Source: Lampris incognitus
Taxonomy: Eukaryota > Chordata > Actinopteri > Lampriformes > Lampridae
DNA: 64,000 nucleotides
Direction: 5' to 3'
Assembly: GCF_029633865.1 (NCBI RefSeq)
Contig: NC_079223.1
Location: forward strand, 8,999,736-9,063,735
Shown here one piece after another: positions 57,715-64,000 of this stretch (positions within the stretch are counted from its first letter, which is position 1; each line of letters starts with the position of its first letter). Both the position numbers and the translations under genes were made by a program. Below the pieces are notes generated by a model, which saw only the letters and a list, made by a program, of their open reading frames with translations, did not search any database and was not told the origin of the DNA.

Positions 57715-58190
57715 GTGACCATTAACTAGAGTTACAATGGCCATGTGTACTATTCACAGAGGATTTGGAAATGGTTGCACTCACAGCATTGTAAGATGGT
57801 GACAGATGATGCGATATAGTGTACGCTGATAAGTGCCAGGAGGATTGCTGTGACTTGTAGATTGGGGAAACTAAACAGACACTGGCCAAGAGGATGAGAC
57901 AACACAGGAGAGCTAACACGTCAGGCCAGGACTCCACAGTCTACACCATCTACCGGCCAGTGCCACTCTTTCAAGGATGAGGACGTGCACATCCTTGATA
58001 GGGAGGAACACTGGTTTGAACGGGGAGTCAAAGAGGCCATGTAAAAAGGGAACGACCATCCCTGAACTGGGGGGGCGCTAAGAGTACATCTGTCACCATC
58101 TTACAATGCTGTGATTGCAACTATTCCCTAACCCTCTGTGAATAGTACACATGGCCATTGTAACTCTCGTTAATGGTCACATTGTATCCA
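57715..58190 (+). mobile_element. Penelope-like element 3' fragment with inverted 94-bp arms
   Basis: The plus strand encodes pieces of a GIY-YIG endonuclease near 57.85-58.07 kb: YIGETKQTLAKRMRQHRRAN (with one changed residue at the first position), TSGQDSTVY, then HILDREEHWFERGVKEAM and the Penelope-type end LRVHLSPSYNAVIAT. The C-terminal/3' segment (58087-58180) is repeated in inverted orientation at 57715-57808. Inverted partial copies at the 5' side are known from Penelope insertions. The RT domain is absent and the endonuclease frame is broken. Confidence 0.85.
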
Positions 58191-58247
58191 GATTAACAAA
58201 TTCAACCTTCTTTGATTTGATCTATCTTTTTCATTTCTACCTCATAA

Positions 58248-58556
58248 TCCATCCATTATCCAAGCCACTTATCCAAATTCGGGTCGCGGGATGCTGGAGC
58301 CTAGCCCAGCAGTCATTGGGTGGCAGGCGGGGAGACACCCTGGACAGGCCACCAGGCCCCACACACACACCAAGGGACAATTTAGTCCGGCCGATTCACC
58401 TGACCTACATGTCTTTGGACTGTGTAAGGAAACCGGAGCACCCGGAGGAAACCCGTGCAGACACAGGGAGAACATGCAAACTCCACACAGAGGACGACCC
58501 AGGATGACCCCAAAGGTTGGACTACCCCGGGGTTCAAACCCAGGACCTACCATCAT
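58248..58556 (-). mobile_element. SINE family B, head truncated
   Basis: Antisense copy with CCATCCATTATCCAAGCCAC, a short CA tract, CTACATGTCTTTGGACTGTG and CTCCACACAGAGGACGACC. It stops just inside the B box (TTCAAACCCAGG). Confidence 0.83.
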
Positions 58557-58765
58557 GACAACAATGATTTGGTTTCTTTGTTGTGGTCATAAGTGACATA
58601 CGGTGGATATAAAAAGTCTGCACACCCCTGTTAAAATGACAAGTTTTGTGACGTAAAAATTTAAACCGAGGTAAATCGTGTCAGAACTTTTTCCACCTTT
58701 TTTTTGAAATTGCAGCCTATAAATATAAAGTGAAAATCAAACAGAAACATTTCATTTTAGGGAAA

Positions 58766-58820
58766 AAATTAGGTGAATGGGTCAGGTGAATCGGCCATAC
58801 TAAATTGCCCCTAGGTACGA

Positions 58821-58861
<41 letters not shown>

Positions 58862-58990
58862 CCCTGTGATGGCCTGGCGGCCTGCCCACGGTATCTCCCC
58901 ACCTGCCGCCCAACGACTGCTGGGATAGGCTCCAGTATCCTCGCGACCCTGAGAGCAGGATAAGCGGTTCAGATAACGGATGGATGGGGG
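58766..58990 (+). mobile_element. SINE family B, 3' half, inside Tc1
   Basis: GGTCAGGTGAATCGGCCATA, a TG tract (about 58823-58859), CCTGCCGCCCAACGACTGCT and GGATGGATGGG. It starts mid-body, as a 5'-truncated insertion. Confidence 0.85.
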
Positions 58991-59310
58991 CAAATACAAA
59001 ACTTAGAATAACCTGGTTGCAGAATTGCGCACATCCTTTTATAACTGAGAATGTGGCTGTGTTCAGAATTAACCAATCACATTCAAGCTCATATTAAATA
59101 GTAGTTAGTATACGCCTGCCATCAATTAATGTGACTGTGACTAACCTCAAATAAAGTTCAGCTGTCCCTGTAGGATTTTCCTGACATCTTCTTGGCTGCA
59201 TGCAACTGTAAAAGCCATCGTCCACAAAGAGCTCACAAAGCATGAACGGGATCTCAGTGTTGAAAGGTATCGATCAGGAGAGGCGTACGAGAGCATTTCC
59301 AAGGCATTAG

Positions 59311-59585
59311 ATAGGGTCGGCACGGTGGTTCCAGTGGTTGGCACTGCTGCCTCACAGCAAGACGTTCCTTTCTGTGTGGAGTTTGCGCGTTGTCCCCGTG
59401 CCTGCGCGGGTTTCCTCGGGGTGCTCCGGTTTCCTCCCACCATCAAAGACATGTGTGTTAGGGGTAATACTCCTGTCTGTGCCACTGAGCAAGGCAATAG
59501 GAAGAAATAACTGGAGTTGGTCCCCGGGTGCTGCATGGTGGCTGCCCACTACTCCTAGCTACACAGCTAGGATGAGTTCAATGCA
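59311..59585 (+). mobile_element. tRNA-derived SINE, family B-like head with another tail
   Basis: The head GGTCGGCACGGTGGTTCCAG and the phrase GTGGAGTTTGCGCGTTGTCC are family B, but the 3' part (GCTGCATGGTGGCTGCCCAC, CTAGCTACACAGCTAGGATG) is different. The B-box region is damaged. It is a second insertion in the Tc1 element. Confidence 0.75.
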
Positions 59586-60682
59586 AGAATTAATTCATGG
59601 TGTGTATGTACAAAGTGTTTTCTGTTCTTCTGTTCTATAAACCACAGAACAGTGAAGACTGTCATCAACAAGTGGAGGAAATTTGGCACAACAGTGACAT
59701 TACCAAGAACAGGATGTCCCTCCAGAATTGATAAGACCGAGAGAAAACTGGTCGGGGAGGCTGCCAAGAGGCCAATGGCAACATTAAAGCAGCTGCAGGA
59801 ATTTCTGGCAAGTATCGGTTGTTCCCTACATGTGACCACAGTCTCCTGTATTCCTCATGTTTGGGCTATGGGGTAGGGTGGCAAGATGGAAGCCTTTTCA
59901 TGTGAAAAAACAAAAACAAAAAACAAAAAAGATACATCCGGTTTCCCAAAACCATGTGGGAAAATGTGTAATGGTCTTGGCCATAATTCCAAAAGGTATG
60001 TTTGGCGCAAAAACAACACAGCACATCACCAGAAGAACAGCATGGCGGTGGCAGCATCAGTCTTTGGGGTCGCTTTCCTTCAGCTTTAGTCAAGGTGGAC
60101 GGAATCAGGAATAGCCCCAAATTTTGGAGCAAAACCTTCAGGCGTCTGCTGGAAAGCTGGAGATGAAGAGGAATTTCACCTTTCAGTACGATAACGACCC
60201 AAAGCATACGTCCATTTGGCTTCACCAAAAGACCATCAACGTTTTGGCATGGCCCAGCCAGAGCCCAGACATGAACCCGAGAGAACATCTGTGGGGTGAT
60301 CTGAGGAGGGCTGTGCACAGGAGGCGACCTCGCTATCTGACAGATCTAGAACGTTTTTGCAAAGAAGAGTGGGAACATATTGCCAAGCCAAGATGTGCCG
60401 TGCTGATAGACTTGCCCAAAAAGACTGAGTGCCGTAATCAAATCAAAAGGTGCTTCCGCAAAAGTAGGGGTGTGCACACTTCTGCAACCAGGTTATTGTA
60501 AGTTTTGTACGTTTCATTTTTTTTTCTGCTTAAAATTTTTGTTCACATTTTATGGGTTGCAATGTCCAAAAAAAAGTGCAAAACATAAAGTTCTGTCATT
60601 ATTTACCTTGGTTTCATTTTTTTTTCATATCACAGAAGCCTGCCATCTTACCAGGAGGGTGGAGACTTTTTACATCCACTTT

Positions 60683-61125
60683 GAGTGCATGACGTTGAGG
60701 TACGTTTCGTGTGAAATAAGGCTAAAGCAATATAAATAAGATGCATGAGATGTAGTTGCATGGCTTTGAGAACAACTTAGAAGTCTTCTCCATTACCTTC
60801 ACTTAAGAAACCTGTTTGTTTTTTTTGTTTAGGCAGCTTGTGGAAAATCAGTGTCAAGGACCCTCACAAACACAGTACTGACCACTCCTGACCACAACAC
60901 AGGAATGTGATGCTGCTCAAGTAGGTAAGCCACCTACACGTGGTGTTTCATCGACCAAGGATTTGACGTTAACTTTTCATTGCAGTAACAAGTAATGATA
61001 TCCTATCTTTCCCAATGAATATGGGAAGTACCATAATAATTGAAGAACTGCCTTTTCATTAACTAATCACCAGGACAGCTTACACAAATGTGATGTTTGA
61101 CATAGCAATATGTCTTTATCAGAAT
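60683..61125. other. No gene seen
   Basis: Unassigned sequence. A TTTGTTTAG acceptor-like site at about 60824 has no supportable exon behind it. Confidence 0.5.
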
Positions 61126-61212
61126 CCCCCCCTGCCCTTCTTCTCCCCAGTTGTACCTGTCCAATTACCCCACTCTTCCGAGCTATCCCGGTCGCTACTC
61201 CACCCCCTCTAC
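61126..61212 (-). mobile_element. SINE family A, copy 11, 3' end only
   Basis: CCAATTACCCCACTCTTCCG and CACCCCCTCTACC are the antisense 3' end of family A. Confidence 0.75.
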
Positions 61213-61237
61213 CATCATGACAGTGACTGTGATTATG

Positions 61238-61315
61238 TCAAGTCAATTTTGTTTGTATAGCCCAATAACACAAATTACAAATTTGCCTCAAGGGGCTTTA
61301 CAGCAACACAGCCCA
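61238..61315 (-). mobile_element. L2-type 3' tail, antisense
   Basis: AAGTCAATTTTGTTTGTATA and CAAATTTGCCTCAAGGGGCT, as at 50.4 kb. Confidence 0.75.
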
Positions 61316-61829
61316 AATAAAGTTCGGCTCTTCCTGTAGGATGGTCCACAAAGACTCACAAAGCATAAAAGTGATTGTAAAATGGCGACAGATGTAATAA
61401 TAATAATAATAATAGGGTTTGTATAGCCCTTCTCGTCTGCGGGGACGGATCTCAAAGCGCGTCATAGATAAAGGACTATTGTAAAAGAGAAAAAATAAAC
61501 TAGCCCCCCCCCCGCGGGTGAGGGATGGTTGTCCCCTCGTCACATAGATGGCCATTTTGACTCCCCATTCAAACGATGAACTGGTTCAACTTTCTGTGAT
61601 TTTCTTACCTGGATTATTGAGCATGCATAAAGACTTGTCTTGTGCAGGTTTTGCTTATAGGAAGGATGATATTGTATCATATTGAAGATATTACCTGAAG
61701 CAGAAATGAAGCTGTCACAGCTTGGCAGCCCCCCCCCCCACTGGCAGACTTACTTTTTGTGTTTTTATTTTTTTCTATATATATAGCATGTATTTGTATA
61801 TATTTGTTTTATAGAAAAAATCTCGCCTC
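61316..61829. other. No gene seen; dispersed repeat copy 3
   Basis: An AAT microsatellite lies at about 61397-61413, followed by another retroelement-tail-like phrase. The third copy of the ~60-bp dispersed repeat is at 61571-61633 on the minus strand. Confidence 0.55.
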
Positions 61830-64000
61830 TCTCCAATGTCTGGTTGGGTTGGTCAGCCAGCATCTGCTTGTCAGTCTGAAATTTGAAGTTCAACTCTGCC
61901 ATTCTCATCCGCCTTTGGCAGTGTCTCCCATTTGGACTTGGGGACTTCCAGTCTGTATTCAGATCAGATATTCCTGTACACTAGTCCAGCCACTGGGTTA
62001 TGCCTTTCAGTGTACGCTTTCCCAGCTAGCATTTTACACCCTGCTACTTAGTGCTGGACTGTCTCAGGGCGTCTTTGCACAGCCTGCATCTTGGGTCTTG
62101 TCTGGTGTGTTAGACCCCAGCCTCAACCGATCTGGTGCTGAGTTCCTGTTCTTGTGCTGCTATGATCAGCACCTCTGTGTTGTGCTTCAGTCCAGCCTTT
62201 TCTTGCCACTGGTAGGATTTTTCAATATCGGCTACATCTTCTGTCTGTCGATGGTACATCCCATGGAGGGGCTTGATCTTCCATGATACCCCCCCCCCTC
62301 CTCCTCCTTCTTCTTCTGCACTCGCTGTCTTCTGCTGCCTGAGGTACTCACCTCGGCAGTTCATCCTGGGGGGGGCATCTTTCTAATGTACTCATGGATG
62401 TTCCTTGTTTCATCCTGGATAGTGGCCCTAACACCCACTAACCCTCAGCCCCCATCTTTTCGCTTATCGTACAGTTGCAGGCTGCTGGACTTCGGGTGGA
62501 ACCCTCCATGCATTGTGAGGGGTTTCCATGTCCTGACATCTGTGACCTTTATCTCCTCCTTTGGCCAGCTTATTATTCCAGCTGGGTATCTGATGACTGG
62601 TAGGGCATATGTGTCGATGGCTTGGATCTTATTCTTCCCATTGAGCTGGCTCCTCAGGACCTGCCTCAATCTCTGTAGGTATTTGGCTGTAGCTGACCTT
62701 CTTGCTGCCTCCTCTTGATTTCCATTTGCCTGTGGAATACCCAGGTACTTGTAACTTTCCTGTATGTCTGTTATCCTGCCATCTGGTAATTCAACCCCTT
62801 CAGTGCTCACCACCTTTAATCTTTTTGCCACCATTTGACCGCACTTGTCCAGTCCGAATGACATCTCGATGTTGTCACTATAGATCCTGGCGAGGTGGCT
62901 CAGCGAGTCAATGTCTCGCTCATTCCTGGCATACAGCTGGATGTCATCCATAGGAGGTGGCTGATGTTAACTCCACTTCTGAACCTGGCTGTATCCATAT
63001 CCACTCTTTGTGATGATCTGACTAAGGGGGGGCTCAGGCCTATGCAGAACAGCAGCAGAGACAATGCATCACCTTGGTATATGCCATATTTGATGGTTAC
63101 CTGTGTGATTGTCTTTGAGTTGGCCTCTAGTGTTGTTTTCCACTGCCACATTGAGTTCTTAATGAAAGCTTTTAGTGTGCTGTTGGCTTTGTATAGTGCC
63201 AAGCACTCCAGTAACCAGGTGTGGGACATTGCATCGTATGCATTCTTGTAGTCAATCCAGGCTGTGCTTAGGTTGGTCTGTCTGGTAGAGTCTTGGGTGA
63301 ATGCTCTATCAACCAGTAGCTGATGCTTTGAACCTCTGGTGTTGATCCCAATTCCTTTGAGTTTTGCTCATGTATTGACCCATGTGCCCCTTCAGCTTAG
63401 CTGTTATGATGCCTGACAGGATCTTCCATGTTGTGGAGAGGCAGGTTATCGGCCAGTAGTTTGAAGGTGTTGTACCTTTGTGGGGATCCTTCGTGATCAG
63501 TATTGTTTTGCCCTGTGTTAGCCAGTCAGGGTGAGACCCTGATGTTAGCAGCTGGTTCAACTGTGTTGACAGGCCTTCATGGAGTGCCGTTAGCTTCTTC
63601 AGCCAGTAGGTGTGAATCACGTTAGGGCCCTGCGCAGTCCACCTCTTCATGTTTGAGACTCGTCATTGGATGTCAGCCACTGTAATGATAACTGGTTCCT
63701 GTTCTGGGATATTGATGTGGTCTTCTCTTAGGCCCACCAGCCACTGGGCATTGGTGTTGTGTAATGTCTCCTTTTCCCATATATATCCTTGCAGTATCAC
63801 TCAGTCTCTGCTCTGGGTGGGTCTGATGTTTTTCCCTTGTTATTCTGCAGCTGAGAGTACACTTTGGATGGTTCTTTGAGGAACAGACCATTTACTCTTT
63901 TGGCTTCTGCTTCTCTAGCATATCTCTTCAGCCTGGTGGCCAGAGCTGTGAGTCTTTGTTTGGCAGTTTCCAGGGCCTCACTTATAGACAGCTTGCTCTA
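61830..64000 (-). mobile_element. R4/Dong-like LINE, RT region, running off the window
   Basis: Minus-strand frames give reverse-transcriptase blocks: PSNYWPITCLSTTWKILSGI near 63.45 kb, IYQGDALSLLLFCIGLSP near 63.05 kb, MDDIQLYARN near 62.94 kb (the active-site Asp pair, DD) and LDKCGQMVAKRLKV. These are followed toward the 3' end by KSYQWQEKAGLKHNTEVLII, as in the copy at 0.7-1.6 kb. The 3' end is cut at 61830 and the 5' end lies beyond base 64000. Several frame breaks separate the blocks. The gene was one long ORF in the parent family. Confidence 0.78.

Larger units (their letters stand above)
58601..60682 (+). mobile_element. Tc1-like transposon interrupted by two SINEs
   Basis: The left end follows TA with CGGTGGATATAAAAAGTCTG; the right end reads GGAGACTTTTTACATCCACT. 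The family is that of 7162-8775. Transposase blocks on the plus strand are INKWRKFGTTVTLPRTGCPS (HTH and linker), [27 protein letters not shown] (second catalytic Asp) and SQSPDMNPREHLWGDLRRAV (third, acidic position). The frames are shifted against each other and split by SINE B copies at 58766 and 59311, so there is no active enzyme. Confidence 0.87.

Noticed and set aside
57715-58190. A hammerhead ribozyme in the Penelope terminal arms
   Set aside because: Penelope relatives can carry one, but the CTGATGA...GAAA core was not found in the arms.

Overview
The window reads as ray-finned (teleost) fish nuclear DNA. It holds two intron-containing vertebrate genes in a transposon-crowded background: Tc1/mariner, hAT, a Helitron, LINEs of the RTE, L2-like and R4-like types, tRNA- and 5S-derived SINEs, a Penelope-like element and a Ty3/Gypsy element. 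(CA)n tracts are long. Nothing bacterial or viral in layout is present, and there is no CRISPR array.

Host genes (30.1-44.5 kb): MGME1, the mitochondrial PD-(D/E)XK exonuclease, lies on the minus strand in four coding exons (349 codons plus stop). SNX5, the PX-BAR sorting nexin, lies on the plus strand in thirteen coding exons (399 codons plus stop). They are head to head about 1.4 kb apart, as I recall for the human orthologues, so they probably share a bidirectional promoter. That promoter carries a ZNF143-like motif and has been invaded by a hAT MITE. SNX5 introns 8 and 10 hold an L2-type LINE and a Helitron.

Left flank (1-30 kb): an R4-like LINE remnant, a palindromic Tc1 foldback, many copies of one tRNA-derived SINE ('family A', eleven copies in the window), a minisatellite grown out of such a SINE, nested Tc1 wreckage (7.2-8.8 kb), a MITE with an exact 8-bp target duplication (12.3 kb), a near-complete Tc1 (12.8-14.3 kb), three RTE-type LINE tails, a 5S-derived SINE and a 2.2-kb hAT element with ZBED-like transposase remains.

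Right flank (44.5-64 kb): an element filled with a 79-bp GACGTC-rich tandem array (46.4-47.3 kb); a 374-bp miniature LTR-type element (48.5-48.9 kb) with tRNA-like terminal repeats, a tRNA-Leu primer site and a 4-bp target duplication; a broken Ty3/Gypsy element (50.8-56.1 kb); a hAT MITE that is the sister copy of the one in the promoter; a Penelope GIY-YIG fragment between inverted arms; another SINE-interrupted Tc1; and an R4-like LINE that runs off the window end.

Apart from MGME1 and SNX5 I recognise no working host gene. Two short reading frames (4.7 and 11.3 kb) look like orphan terminal exons but cannot be named. Most other open frames come from repeats that lack stops by composition.
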